From: Streptomyces fumanus
GTDB lineage: Bacteria; Actinomycetota; Actinomycetes; Streptomycetales; Streptomycetaceae
DNA length: 64,000 bases
Direction: 5' to 3'
Assembly: GCF_014655295.1 (NCBI RefSeq)
Contig: NZ_BNBI01000019.1
Location: forward strand, 1 to 64,000
How positions within the stretch are numbered: the first letter of the stretch is position 1; each line of letters opens with the position of its first letter. The position numbers were made by a program, and so were the translations under genes. This document shows positions 34,370 to 42,688 of this stretch, piece by piece. The notes beneath the pieces are model-generated. The model was not told the DNA's origin. It searched no databases and saw only the letters and a program-made list of their open reading frames with translations.

Positions 34370-35380
34370 GTGACCCTGACGCGACCCACGCCCCCGGCCG
34401 CCGCGCCCGCCGGGACCGTCCGGCGGCGCTCCGGCGCCGGACGGGCGGTGGCCGTGCTCGTGCTGGTGGCCCTGGGCGCGCTGATCCCGCTGCTCGGCCC
34501 GTCGCCCGCGCTGCACGGCACCGGGGAGGCCGCGGCCCCCGGCACCGGCGGCATCGGCCTGCTGCGCACGGTGCTGTGCGCGGCGCTCTGCGTCCCGCTG
34601 GGCGAACTCCTGGTCGGGAAGCTGGCCCGCGCGGTGCCCGGCGCTCCCCCGCTCGCCCCCCGGAGCTGGTCCCCGTACGCGGCGGCGGCCGGGTTCCTGG
34701 CCGCGCTCGGGCTCGCCTCGGTGGTGGCCACCGGCAACCTGGTGCCGGGCCGCCTCGCCGACCTCGACCTGGGCGGGCTGCACGCCTCCCGGGACGGCAG
34801 GCTGGCGCTGCTGGAGGTCAACGCCTTCCTGCTGGCGGGCCTGTGCGCCCGCTCGGCCCGGCCCGGCACCCAGGTGTGGCCGCTGGCCGCGGTGGCCGTC
34901 GCGGAGGCGCTGCGCGCGCACCCGCCGACCGAGCAGAGCCCCTTGGCCGGTTCCGCCCTGACCCTGGTGCACCTGGTCTGCGCCGCCCTGTGGGCGGGCG
35001 GTCTGCTCCACGCGCTGCGGATACTGGGCCGCTGGCGGGACGCGGCGGCGGGCCCGGCGCTGCTGGGCCGCTACGCGCGCGTGGCGGCCGGTCTGCTCGC
35101 CGCCATCACCGCGACCGGGGTGTGCAGTTCGCTGCGCCGGATGCCACCGGACGGCATCGCCGGGCAGTTGACGGACACCGCGTACGGGCGGGTGCTGCTC
35201 GCCAAGGTGCTCCTGGTGGCGGCCGTCGCCGCGCTCGCCCTGTGCGCCCGGGTGAAGCTGGGCCGCGCGGCCGGCCCCCTGGCCGCCTGCGTCCCCGCGC
35301 GCGTGGAGGTCGCGGTGCTCGGCCTGGTGGTCGCGGTGTCCGGGCTGCTGACGGCCCTTCCGGTACCGATCCGCTGGTGA
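34370..35380 (+). CDS. CopD-family membrane protein
   Basis: This is a 336-residue integral membrane protein with about eight helices, starting AVAVLVLVALGALIPLLGP. The central part LTLVHLVCAALWAGGLLHAL carries the His and Trp typical of CopD (copper resistance D) domains. GRYARVAAGLLAAITATGVC and AYGRVLLAKVLLVAAVAALA are the next helices with the family's RV/K pattern. CopD proteins move copper across the cytoplasmic membrane; a CopC-type partner is not encoded here. Start GTG 34370 has no strong ribosome site. Its stop precedes a 115-bp gap before the exonuclease gene. Confidence 0.82.
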   Translation: MTLTRPTPPAAAPAGTVRRRSGAGRAVAVLVLVALGALIPLLGPSPALHGTGEAAAPGTGGIGLLRTVLCAALCVPLGELLVGKLARAVPGAPPLAPRSWSPYAAAAGFLAALGLASVVATGNLVPGRLADLDLGGLHASRDGRLALLEVNAFLLAGLCARSARPGTQVWPLAAVAVAEALRAHPPTEQSPLAGSALTLVHLVCAALWAGGLLHALRILGRWRDAAAGPALLGRYARVAAGLLAAITATGVCSSLRRMPPDGIAGQLTDTAYGRVLLAKVLLVAAVAALALCARVKLGRAAGPLAACVPARVEVAVLGLVVAVSGLLTALPVPIRW

Positions 35381-35495
35381 GCCGCCGGCCGGCCGGCCGC
35401 GGACCTGGCGAACGGTCCCGGGCGGCCCGGGACTTGGGCGCGCCGGGGCCCCTGCGGGACGGCGCTGTCAGTCCCGGCCCGTATCCTCGTGAACC

Positions 35496-36482
35496 ATGCT
35501 CGAAGACCGTACGACCGAAGCGTCGTCCCCCACGGTGTGGCCGGCCGCGTACCCACGGGGATACGCGGTCGTCGACGTGGAGACCACCGGCCTGGCCCGC
35601 GACGACCGCATCATCTCCGCGGCCGTCTACCGTCTGGACGCGCGCGGCGAGGTCGAGGACCACTGGTACACCCTGGTCAACCCGGAGCGGGACCCGGGCC
35701 CGGTGTGGATACACGGTCTGACGAGCGAGGTGCTCGACGGGGCGCCGCTCTTCCGGGACATCGCCGAGGAGTTCGCGGCCCGGCTCGACGGCCGGGTGCT
35801 GGTCGCGCACAACGCGGTCTTCGACTGGCAGATGATCGCCCGGGAGTACGCGCGCGCGGAGCGTGAGGCCCCGGTGCGCCAGCGGCTGTGCACCATCGCG
35901 CTCGCCAAGGAGCTGGCGCTGCCGCTGCCCAACCACAAGCTGGAGTCGCTCGCCGCGCACTTCGGGGTGGTGCAGCGGCGGGCGCACCACGCGCTGGACG
36001 ACGCGCGGGTGCTGGCGGAGGCGTTCCGGCCGAGCCTGCGGGCCGCCGCCGCGGGCAGTGTGAAGCTGCCGCTGCAGGAGTGCCGGCCGCTGACCGAGTG
36101 GGCGGACCGGCCCACCGCCCGGATCGGCCGCCAGGTGCGCCACGGCGGCTACCCGGTGACGAGTTGGCGCCCCTCCCGCAAGCGGCCCGCGTGCCCGTAC
36201 CCCAACCCGGGCCGGTACGAAGACGGCAAACCGCTCAAGCAGGGCATGCGGGTCGCCTTCTCGGGTGACACCTCCACCGAGCGGGAGCTGCTGGAGGACC
36301 GCGCGACCGAGGCCGGGCTGCACGTGGCGACCAGCCTGTCCCGGCTGACCAGCCTGCTGGTCACCAACGACCCCGACTCGGGCACGTCGAAGGTGGTCAA
36401 GGCCCGGCAGTACGGCACCCCGATCGTGGACGAGGCGGCCTTCGGGCAACTGCTGCGGGACGTCGCCCCGGCCGACGGCTGA
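35496..36482 (+). CDS. DnaQ-like DEDDh exonuclease with C-terminal BRCT domain
   Basis: This is a 328-residue protein. The N-terminal exonuclease domain shows AVVDVETTGLARDDRI (ExoI: D-x-E), VLVAHNAVFDWQMI (ExoII) and HHALDDARVLAEAF (ExoIII with catalytic His). That is the 3'-5' DNA exonuclease set of DNA polymerase III epsilon. A linker (about residues 185-240) follows, then a BRCT-like domain (GMRVAFSGDTSTERELLEDR ... SLLVTNDPDSGTSKVVKARQ). BRCT domains bind phosphoproteins or DNA ends, so this may be a repair or proofreading nuclease rather than the replicative epsilon. ATG 35496 has only a weak ribosome site. The type is known in actinobacteria; its specific role is not. Confidence 0.88.
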   Translation: MLEDRTTEASSPTVWPAAYPRGYAVVDVETTGLARDDRIISAAVYRLDARGEVEDHWYTLVNPERDPGPVWIHGLTSEVLDGAPLFRDIAEEFAARLDGRVLVAHNAVFDWQMIAREYARAEREAPVRQRLCTIALAKELALPLPNHKLESLAAHFGVVQRRAHHALDDARVLAEAFRPSLRAAAAGSVKLPLQECRPLTEWADRPTARIGRQVRHGGYPVTSWRPSRKRPACPYPNPGRYEDGKPLKQGMRVAFSGDTSTERELLEDRATEAGLHVATSLSRLTSLLVTNDPDSGTSKVVKARQYGTPIVDEAAFGQLLRDVAPADG

Positions 36483-36614
36483 CCGGGCCGGGCGCGGACC
36501 GTCGTACAGGTGTGTGCCGTCGGACGGGTGATTGCCGGACGAGACGGGTGAAAGCGGGACGACTCGCCCGGTGCCCGCTCGCCCGGGCCGCGGCGACGGC
36601 CCACCCTGTGGCCC

Positions 36615-36848
36615 ATGGCGACATGTGAAGTCTGCGGCAACGACTACGGCATGACCTTCGAGATCCACGCACAGGGCGCGGTCCACGTCTTCGACTGCTT
36701 CTCCTGCGCGATCCACCGCATGGCCCCGGTCTGCGAGCACTGCCGGGTGCAGATCATCGGCCAGGGCGTCGAGGCCGAGGGCCACTGGTACTGCGGCGCC
36801 CACTGCGCCCGCGCCGAGGGGAGGACCGGAATCGTCGACCGGGTCTGA
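36615..36848 (+). CDS. Small zinc-binding protein (metallothionein-like family)
   Basis: This is a 77-residue protein rich in metal ligands: CEVCGNDYG, FDCFSCAIH, VCEHCRVQIIG and WYCGAHCARAEG. Four Cys-pair motifs plus His residues can build two zinc sites in a treble-clef or zinc-ribbon style. The N-terminal MATCEVCGNDYGMTFEI is typical of a small prokaryotic metallothionein/zinc-ribbon family in actinobacteria. There is no signal or membrane segment. It stands alone between the exonuclease and SURF1 genes, with the latter starting about 48 bp downstream, so expression may be joint. Function unknown. Confidence 0.82.
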   Translation: MATCEVCGNDYGMTFEIHAQGAVHVFDCFSCAIHRMAPVCEHCRVQIIGQGVEAEGHWYCGAHCARAEGRTGIVDRV

Positions 36849-36896
36849 CCCGCACCCCCGTGCGCACCCCCCATGGCCGAGTTGTACGGTCATGGG

Positions 36897-37691
36897 GTGT
36901 ACCGCTTCCTGTTGTCCCGGCAGTGGGTGATCCTGACCCTGATCGCCCTCCTCCTCATCCCCACGATGATCAGGCTGGGCTTCTGGCAGATGCACCGCTA
37001 CGACGAGCGCACCGCCCGCAACGACCTGGTCGCCCGGGCGCTGAGCGCCGACCCGGTGCCCGTGGAGCGGCTCACCTCCCCCGGCAAGCGGATCACCACC
37101 GACGAGCGGTACCGCCGCGTCACCGCCACCGGCCGCTTCGACACCGACGACGAGGTCGTGGTCCGCCGCCGCACCAACGCCGACGACGAGGTCGGCTACC
37201 ACGTGCTGACCCCCTTCGTCCTCGACGACGGCAAGGTCCTGCTGGTCAACCGGGGCTGGATCCCGGCGGACGGCCCCAGCCAGACGGAGTTCCCGAAGAT
37301 CCCCGCCCCGCCGTCCGGCGAGGTCACCGTCACCGGCCGGATGATGCCCGACGAGACCACCGAGGCCAGCGGCATCAAGGACCTGGAGGGTCTGCCCGAC
37401 CGGCAGATCATGCTCATCAGCAGCGCCCGGGAGGCCGAGCGGCTGGACGCCCCGGTGCTCGGCGGCTACGTCGTGCTGACCGCACCCGTGCCCGGGAACG
37501 GCAGCCCCCAGCCGATCGGCAAGCCCGGTGACGAGGACGCGGCGCTCAACTTCGCGTACGCGATCCAGTGGTGGCTGTTCTCCGCGGCCGTCCCGGTCGG
37601 CTGGTGGTTCCTGGTCCGCCGCGAGGTCCGCGACCGGGCCGGGGCGGCCGCCGCGCAGGACCCGGCGGAGGCGGAACCGGCGTCCGTGTAG
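36897..37691 (+). CDS. SURF1-family cytochrome oxidase assembly protein
   Basis: This is a 264-residue membrane protein with the SURF1 topology: an N-terminal helix (WVILTLIALLLIPTMIRLGF), the conserved GFWQMHRYDE segment, an extracytoplasmic domain (YHVLTPFVLDDGKVLLVNRG), and a C-terminal helix from NFAYAIQWWLFSAAVPVGWW. SURF1 helps insert haem into the aa3 oxidase. I prefer GTG 36897: TACGGT sits six bases upstream, as in leaderless Streptomyces promoters, and the helix starts right after. ATG 36873 is the alternative. No oxidase subunit genes are nearby. Confidence 0.85.
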   Translation: MYRFLLSRQWVILTLIALLLIPTMIRLGFWQMHRYDERTARNDLVARALSADPVPVERLTSPGKRITTDERYRRVTATGRFDTDDEVVVRRRTNADDEVGYHVLTPFVLDDGKVLLVNRGWIPADGPSQTEFPKIPAPPSGEVTVTGRMMPDETTEASGIKDLEGLPDRQIMLISSAREAERLDAPVLGGYVVLTAPVPGNGSPQPIGKPGDEDAALNFAYAIQWWLFSAAVPVGWWFLVRREVRDRAGAAAAQDPAEAEPASV

Positions 37692-37740
37692 CGCCCGCCG
37701 CCCTGATTGCCCCGTCACCGCGCCGGGCAGACGGAACCCC

Positions 37741-39522
37741 GTGCATCCCCGTATCGAGGACTACGCGATCATCGGTGACGAGCAGACCGCGGCGCTGGTC
37801 GCCACGGACGGTTCGGTGGACTGGCTGTGCCTGCCCCGCTTCGACTCCGCCGCCTGCTTCGCCAAGCTGCTCGGCGACGAGGACAACGGCCACTGGCGCA
37901 TCGCCCCGGTCGGCGCCGAGCGCTGCACCCGGCGCGCGTACCGGCCCGACACCCTGGTGCTGGACACCGAGTGGGAGACCGCGCAGGGCACGGTCCGGGT
38001 CACCGACCTGATGCCGCAGCGCGACCGCGCCCCCGACCTGGTGCGGATCGTGGAGGGCCTGAGCGGCCGGGTGACCGTGCGCAGCACCCTGCGGCTGCGC
38101 TTCGACTACGGCTCGGTGGTGCCCTGGGTGCGCCGGACCGACGGCCACCGGGTCGCGGTGGCCGGCCCGGACTCGGCCTGGCTGCGCAGCGACCCGGAGG
38201 TCCGCACCTGGGGCGAGGACCTGGGCACGCACTCCGAGTTCACCGTGGCGGCGGGCGAGAAGGTCGCGTTCGTGCTGACCTGGCACCCCTCGCACGAGCC
38301 GCGGCCCCGGCAGATCGACCCGTACCAGGCCCTGGAGCACAGCGTCGCCGACTGGCGGTCCTGGGCCGCCCGCTGCCGCTACACCGGCCCGCACCGGGAC
38401 GCCGTGGTCCGCTCCCTGATCACCCTCAAGGCCCTCACCTACGCGCCGACCGGCGGCATCGTGGCCGCCGCGACCACCTCGCTGCCCGAGGAGCCGGGCG
38501 GCGTGCGCAACTGGGACTACCGCTACTGCTGGCTGCGCGACTCCACCCTCACCCTCGGCGCCCTGCTCGCCGCCGGGTACCTGGACGAGGCGGAGGCGTG
38601 GCGGGACTGGCTGCTGCGCGCGGTGGCCGGCAGCCCCTCCGCGCTCCAGATCATGTACGGCCTGGCCGGTGAGCGCCGGCTGCCCGAGTACGAGCTGCCC
38701 TGGCTGTCCGGGTTCGCCGGGTCCCGGCCGGTGCGCATCGGCAACGCCGCCGTGGACCAGCTCCAGCTCGACGTGTACGGCGAGGTGATGGACACCCTGT
38801 CGCTGGCCCGCACCGCGGGGATGCCGGACAAGCCGCAGATGTGGGAGCTCCAGCGGGCCCTGATGGACTTCCTGACGACCGTGTGGCGCGAGCCCGACGA
38901 GGGGCTGTGGGAGGTGCGCGGCGGGCGCCGCCACTTCGTCCACTCCAAGGTGATGACCTGGGTGGCCGCCGACCGCGCGGTGCGCACCTTGGAGGCCCGT
39001 CCGGAGCTGGCCGGCGACCTCGACGCCTGGCGGGCGCTCCGTGACGAGGTGCACCGCGAGGTCTGCGAGCGGGGCTACGACCCCGAACGCAACACGTTCA
39101 CCCAGTACTACGGCTCCCGGGAGCTGGACGCCGCGCTGCTGCTCATCCCCCGGGTCGGCTTCCTGCCGCCGGACGACCCGCGCGTCCTGGGCACCATCGA
39201 CGCCGTGGAGAAGGAACTGCTCCAGGACGGCCTGCTGCACCGCTACAGCACCCGGGCCGGCGCCGACGGGCTGCCGGGCGGCGAGGGCACCTTCCTGGTC
39301 TGCTCGTTCTGGCTCGCCGACGCCCTGCACCTGGCGGGCCGCACCGCCGAGGCCCGGGACCTGTTCGAACGGCTGCTGGCGCTCACCAACGACGTGGGGC
39401 TGCTCGCCGAGGAGTACGACCCGGCGGCCGGCCGGCAGCTCGGCAACTTCCCGCAGGCGTTCAGCCACATCGGCCTGGTGCACACCGCCCTCGCCCTGTA
39501 CGGGGACGAGGGGGCAGGATAG
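37741..39522 (+). CDS. Glycoside hydrolase family 15 protein (trehalase/glucoamylase-like)
   Basis: This is a 593-residue cytoplasmic GH15 enzyme of the actinobacterial type. The N-terminal beta domain starts IEDYAIIGDEQTAALVATDG with GSVDWLCLPRFDS. The catalytic (alpha/alpha)6 part has VRNWDYRYCWLRDSTLTLGA. The general acid/base glutamates are likely in REPDEGLWEVRGG and LLAEEYDPAAGRQLGNFPQA. Mycobacterial members of this group are trehalases, so trehalose breakdown is plausible but not proven. GTG 37741 has a weak ribosome site. The next gene, an SDR, starts 5 bp after it. Confidence 0.9.
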   Translation: MHPRIEDYAIIGDEQTAALVATDGSVDWLCLPRFDSAACFAKLLGDEDNGHWRIAPVGAERCTRRAYRPDTLVLDTEWETAQGTVRVTDLMPQRDRAPDLVRIVEGLSGRVTVRSTLRLRFDYGSVVPWVRRTDGHRVAVAGPDSAWLRSDPEVRTWGEDLGTHSEFTVAAGEKVAFVLTWHPSHEPRPRQIDPYQALEHSVADWRSWAARCRYTGPHRDAVVRSLITLKALTYAPTGGIVAAATTSLPEEPGGVRNWDYRYCWLRDSTLTLGALLAAGYLDEAEAWRDWLLRAVAGSPSALQIMYGLAGERRLPEYELPWLSGFAGSRPVRIGNAAVDQLQLDVYGEVMDTLSLARTAGMPDKPQMWELQRALMDFLTTVWREPDEGLWEVRGGRRHFVHSKVMTWVAADRAVRTLEARPELAGDLDAWRALRDEVHREVCERGYDPERNTFTQYYGSRELDAALLLIPRVGFLPPDDPRVLGTIDAVEKELLQDGLLHRYSTRAGADGLPGGEGTFLVCSFWLADALHLAGRTAEARDLFERLLALTNDVGLLAEEYDPAAGRQLGNFPQAFSHIGLVHTALALYGDEGAG

Positions 39523-39527
39523 GGGCC

Positions 39528-40283
39528 ATGGATCTTGGACTGAAGGACCGGGTGTACGTCGTCACCGGGGCCACCCGGGGCCTGGGCAACGCCACCGCGC
39601 GGGAGCTGGTCGCCGACGGCGCCAAGGTGGTCGTCACCGGACGGGACGGGCGGCGTGCCGCCGAGGCCGCCGCCGCGCTGGGCCCGGACGCGGTCGGCGT
39701 GGCCGCCGACAACGCCGATCCGGAGGCCGCCGCCCGGCTGATCGCCACCGCCCGGGAGCGGTTCGGCCGCTTCGACGGGATCTGCGTCAGCGTGGGCGGT
39801 CCGCCGCCGGGCTTCGTCGCCGACAACACCGACGACCAGTGGCGGACGGCGTTCGAGTCGGTCTTCCTCGGCGCGGTGCGCCTGGCCCGGACGGCGGCGG
39901 CCGAACTGGACGAGGGCGGGGTGATCGGCTTCGTGCTGTCCGGCTCGGTGCACGAGCCGATCCCGGGGCTGACCGTCTCCAACGGGCTGCGGCCGGGGCT
40001 GGCCGGGTTCGCCAAGTCCCTCGCCGACGAGCTGGGCCCGCGCGGCATCCGGGTCGTCGGCGTCCTGCCGGGCCGCATCGACACCGACCGGGTGCGGGAG
40101 CTGGACGCCCTGTCCGCCGACCCGGAGGCCACCCGCACCGCCGCCGAGTCCCGTATCCCGCTGCGCCGCTACGGCCGCCCCGAGGAGTTCGGCCGCGCCG
40201 CCGCCTTCCTGCTCTCCCCGGCCGCGTCGTACCTGACGGGTGTGATGCTGCCGGTGGACGGCGGCGTACGGCACGGCTTCTGA
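39528..40283 (+). CDS. SDR-family oxidoreductase
   Basis: This is a 251-residue classical short-chain dehydrogenase. The cofactor motif is VVTGATRGLGNATARELVAD. The region after strand 4 reads CVSVGGPPPGF instead of the usual NNAG. The usual catalytic YxxxK is also not obvious: in the expected place the protein reads TVSNGLRPGLAGFAKSLADE, with Ser/Asn rather than Tyr but a downstream Lys. It may be a divergent or atypical SDR. The C terminus is regular (LTGVMLPVDGGVRHGF). It starts 5 bp after the GH15 stop, so the two are coupled. Substrate unknown. Confidence 0.85.
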   Translation: MDLGLKDRVYVVTGATRGLGNATARELVADGAKVVVTGRDGRRAAEAAAALGPDAVGVAADNADPEAAARLIATARERFGRFDGICVSVGGPPPGFVADNTDDQWRTAFESVFLGAVRLARTAAAELDEGGVIGFVLSGSVHEPIPGLTVSNGLRPGLAGFAKSLADELGPRGIRVVGVLPGRIDTDRVRELDALSADPEATRTAAESRIPLRRYGRPEEFGRAAAFLLSPAASYLTGVMLPVDGGVRHGF

Positions 40284-40292
40284 GCGGCGGCG

Positions 40293-40880
40293 TCAACTGA
40301 CCCTTTCGACGCCGTGCTTGACGCCGCGCAGCCGGACCTCCGCGGGCAGCGCCGCCAGTCCGGCGGAGCGGCGGGCGTGCAGCAGGGCGTGCCCGGTCAG
40401 GTCGGCCAGGGCGGTGCCCGGGTCGACGTGCGGTTCCAGTTGCAGCCGGACCCGGGCCCGGGGGGCCGTGCGGCGGCCGGTGAGGCGGACCCGGGCGCCG
40501 TCGACGCCGTCGGAGCGGGCCGCCTCCTCGGCGAAGACCCGCTCCAGGGCCCGTCCGCGCAGCACCGCGCCCTCGCCGTCGCCGGTGTCCACCAGCAGCT
40601 CGGCGAGCCGGTGCCGGCGCACCGCCGCGACCAGCCACCACAGGGCGAGCAGCAGCAGCACGGCGAGCGCGGCGATCACCACCGGCCACCACCAGCCCGC
40701 GTCCCGCCACCGGGTGCGCTGACCCTCGCTGAGCAGCACGTCGTGCCGTCCGTCGTGGATCCACCAGGAGGGCGGGGAGGCACCGAGGCCGACGGCGAGC
40801 ACCGAGCCGCCGAGGACCAGCAGGACGAGCCCCGCGACCGCGAGCAGTACCCGGTTGACGGTTCTGAGCACCGCGCTCAC
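40293..40880 (-). CDS. amaP: AmaP-type alkaline shock membrane anchor protein
   Basis: This is a 195-residue membrane protein with two helices (VLLAVAGLVLLVLGGSVLAV and WWWPVVIAALAVLLLLALWW) and a soluble tail. The tail has an Asp23-like beta-alpha pattern (VDGARVRLTGRRTAPRARVR, LADLTGHALLHARRSAGL). AmaP anchors Asp23 at the membrane in staphylococci. GTG 40880 overlaps the end of the DUF6286 gene (GTGA), so it is the last gene of a five-gene operon. The protein was assigned by architecture and position. The tail's similarity to its Asp23 neighbours is described in the findings. Confidence 0.88.
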   Translation of the reverse strand: MSAVLRTVNRVLLAVAGLVLLVLGGSVLAVGLGASPPSWWIHDGRHDVLLSEGQRTRWRDAGWWWPVVIAALAVLLLLALWWLVAAVRRHRLAELLVDTGDGEGAVLRGRALERVFAEEAARSDGVDGARVRLTGRRTAPRARVRLQLEPHVDPGTALADLTGHALLHARRSAGLAALPAEVRLRGVKHGVERVS

Positions 40881-41521
40881 CCCTTCCGTCCGGGCCGCCG
40901 CACCCGCACCGACAGCTTCGGCGGCCGGGCCAGCCCCAGCCCGCGCACGGTGTCGGTGAGTACGGCGTCCAGGTCTGTGCGTACGTCGTCCAGTTCGCGG
41001 AAGTGGGAGACCGCGCGGACCTTGGCCTTGGCGCGGCGGGTGCGCACCCGCGCGGACTGCACCCCGGCGACCTCCATGGCGCGGTCGCGCAGCACCGTGG
41101 CGGCGGCGTCCCGGTGCAGCCCGGCGCGGACGTCGGGGTGGGTGCGGCGCATCGGCAGCAGCGACCGCAGGCCGGGCGTGAGCGCCAGCAGCAGCAGCCA
41201 GAGGCCGAGGGCGGCGGCGACGCCCGCGCCGACCAGCACCCAGGTGTCGTCCAGGGGCCGTTCGGCGAGCTGCCGGGCCAGGGTGCGCCGCCAGCCGAGG
41301 GCCCGGCGGCCGGCCCGGACGGCGGCGATGTCGTACAGGAAGGCGCCCGCGAGGACCAGCAGGACCAGGGCGGTGATCGAGGCGGGCAGGCGGCGCGCCG
41401 ACCAGAAGCGGCGGGCCCGCGCGCCGGTCTCCGGGGCGGGCGGGGGGTCCTGCTGGGCGCCGGCCTGCCCCTCCAGGACGGGGGGCCTGCTGGTGGCGCC
41501 CTGCTCGGCGGGTCCGCTCAT
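40877..41521 (-). CDS. DUF6286 membrane protein of the Asp23 cluster
   Basis: This is a 214-residue protein with two membrane helices (LPASITALVLLVLAGAFLYD; WVLVGAGVAAALGLWLLLLA) and a C-terminal soluble domain with VQSARVRTRRAKAKVRAVSH and LDAVLTDTVRGLGLARPPKL. The pattern corresponds to the DUF6286 family, a regular member of Streptomyces Asp23/Gls24 clusters. It overlaps the genes on both sides by 4 bp (ATGA at its start, GTGA at its end). Function unknown; membrane anchoring of envelope-stress proteins is the natural inference. The N-terminal 45 residues are Pro/Ala/Gln-rich and likely disordered. Confidence 0.85.
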   Translation of the reverse strand: MSGPAEQGATSRPPVLEGQAGAQQDPPPAPETGARARRFWSARRLPASITALVLLVLAGAFLYDIAAVRAGRRALGWRRTLARQLAERPLDDTWVLVGAGVAAALGLWLLLLALTPGLRSLLPMRRTHPDVRAGLHRDAAATVLRDRAMEVAGVQSARVRTRRAKAKVRAVSHFRELDDVRTDLDAVLTDTVRGLGLARPPKLSVRVRRPGRKG

Positions 41522-41901
41522 CGGGTCCTCCCCTGGGGTGCCCGGTACTCCGCTGCCAGGTGCAGCCGTTCGACGTGCACGGTCACCTCGGGCACGCGCA
41601 GGCCGGTGAGCGCGCCCACCCGCTGCACCACCCGGTGCCGCACCCGGCCGCAGCGGGCGCCGACGTCGCTCGGGAAGTCCAGTTCGAGGTGGACGCGGAC
41701 CCGGGCGGCCTCGTGCCGCACCACCACGGTGGCCTGGGGGCGGGCGGCGTCCGGCGGGAGCTGCCCCACCGCTTCGCGCGCCGCCTGGGCGGCGACCTTG
41801 GCGACCACCCGGTCCGCGATCCGGGTCGCCCCGCGCTCGCCGGGCGGGACGACGGTCCCGGACGGGGGCGGCTCACCGGCGGCTCCGCTCACCCCGGTCA
41901 C
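41518..41901 (-). CDS. Asp23/Gls24-family envelope stress protein (second copy)
   Basis: This is a 127-residue Asp23-family protein. The core runs ATRIADRVVAKVAAQAAREAV to ATVVVRHEAARVRVHLELDF and RHRVVQRVGALTGLRVPEVT, then VHVERLHL. This is the beta-alpha-beta pattern of the family. It is a shorter, more divergent copy than the one at 42119-42601, and its N terminus is Gly/Pro-rich. GTG 41901 overlaps the preceding small-protein stop (GTGA). In Gram-positive bacteria Asp23 proteins line the membrane and preserve envelope integrity; the same role is inferred here. Confidence 0.85.
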   Translation of the reverse strand: MTGVSGAAGEPPPSGTVVPPGERGATRIADRVVAKVAAQAAREAVGQLPPDAARPQATVVVRHEAARVRVHLELDFPSDVGARCGRVRHRVVQRVGALTGLRVPEVTVHVERLHLAAEYRAPQGRTR

Positions 41902-42083
41902 CGCCGCCGGTCGCCGCGGCTGCGGAAGAAGTCGCCCGGTTCCAGGTCTCCCTCCAGGAACCGGCCGACGACGAAGCCGACGGCTCCCAGGGCCGCCACC
42001 AGCAGGAAGGCACCGAATCCGCCGAAGTAACCGGCGAAGCCCAGCGCCATGCCGGCGATCAGGCCGACCACGGCCATGCTCAT
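41898..42083 (-). CDS. Small two-helix membrane protein of the Asp23 cluster
   Basis: This is a 61-residue protein, mostly one or two hydrophobic spans (MAVVGLIAGMALGFAGYFGG; AFLLVAALGAVGFVVGRFLE), ending in a basic SRGDRRR tail. It sits where a DUF2273 gene sits in many Asp23 operons and could be its equivalent. ATG 42083 has GAGGAG. It follows the first Asp23 gene by 35 bp and overlaps the next gene by 4 bp. Gly-rich helices (GFAGYFGGFGAF) suggest tight helix packing, perhaps oligomerisation. Confidence 0.8.
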   Translation of the reverse strand: MSMAVVGLIAGMALGFAGYFGGFGAFLLVAALGAVGFVVGRFLEGDLEPGDFFRSRGDRRR

Positions 42084-42118
42084 GGTGCGCTCTCCTCAGT
42101 TCGGGGTGACCGGCGCCG

Positions 42119-42601
42119 TCACTGGATCCGCGGCTCCGGCTGGTCCTCGTCCTCTTCGTCCGGCAGCTTGACGTCGCTGACCGCGATGTTGACCTCGACG
42201 ACCTCCAGCCCGGTCATCCGCTCCACCGCCGCCACCACGTTCTCCCGTACATCGCGGGCCACATCGGCGATCGACACGCCGTACTCGACGACGATCTCCA
42301 GGTCGAGCGCGGTCTGCTTCTCGCCGACCTCGGCCTTCACGCCGCGGGTCACCGACTTGTTCCCGCCGCCGCCGGGCACCCGGTCCCGGACCGCGCCGAA
42401 GGTGCGGGACATGCCGCTGCCCATGGCGTGCACGCCCACCACGTCCCGGGCGGCCATTCCGGTGATCTTCTCCACGACGCCGTCGGCGATGGTGGTGCGT
42501 CCCCGGGTGCCGGGGTCCCCGCCGCCGCGCCTGGCCGACTGTGCCTTGGCCCCGGTGAGGCCCTCTGTCGCCGTGCCCTGTCGCTCCGTGGTCTCGCTCA
42601 T
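42119..42601 (-). CDS. Asp23/Gls24-family envelope stress protein (first copy)
   Basis: This is a 160-residue Asp23 protein with the best family match in the cluster: RTTIADGVVEKITGMAARDV at about residue 35, LDLEIVVEYGVSIADVARDV, and MTGLEVVEVNIAVSDVKLPD near the C terminus. The first 30 residues are polar and probably disordered. ATG 42601 has AAGGGA upstream. It is the first gene of the operon running leftward to amaP and diverges from the 42689-43420 gene across 87 bp. It is likely a peripheral membrane protein held by AmaP or DUF6286 (inferred). Confidence 0.92.
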   Translation of the reverse strand: MSETTERQGTATEGLTGAKAQSARRGGGDPGTRGRTTIADGVVEKITGMAARDVVGVHAMGSGMSRTFGAVRDRVPGGGGNKSVTRGVKAEVGEKQTALDLEIVVEYGVSIADVARDVRENVVAAVERMTGLEVVEVNIAVSDVKLPDEEDEDQPEPRIQ

Positions 42602-42688
42602 CGCCCTGCGTCCCTTCCGGTCGGGGTTCCGTGACCACGTTAAGTGCGGATGCTCGGTCGCGCGCCAGGGATGCGGCAGGCTGGAGGA

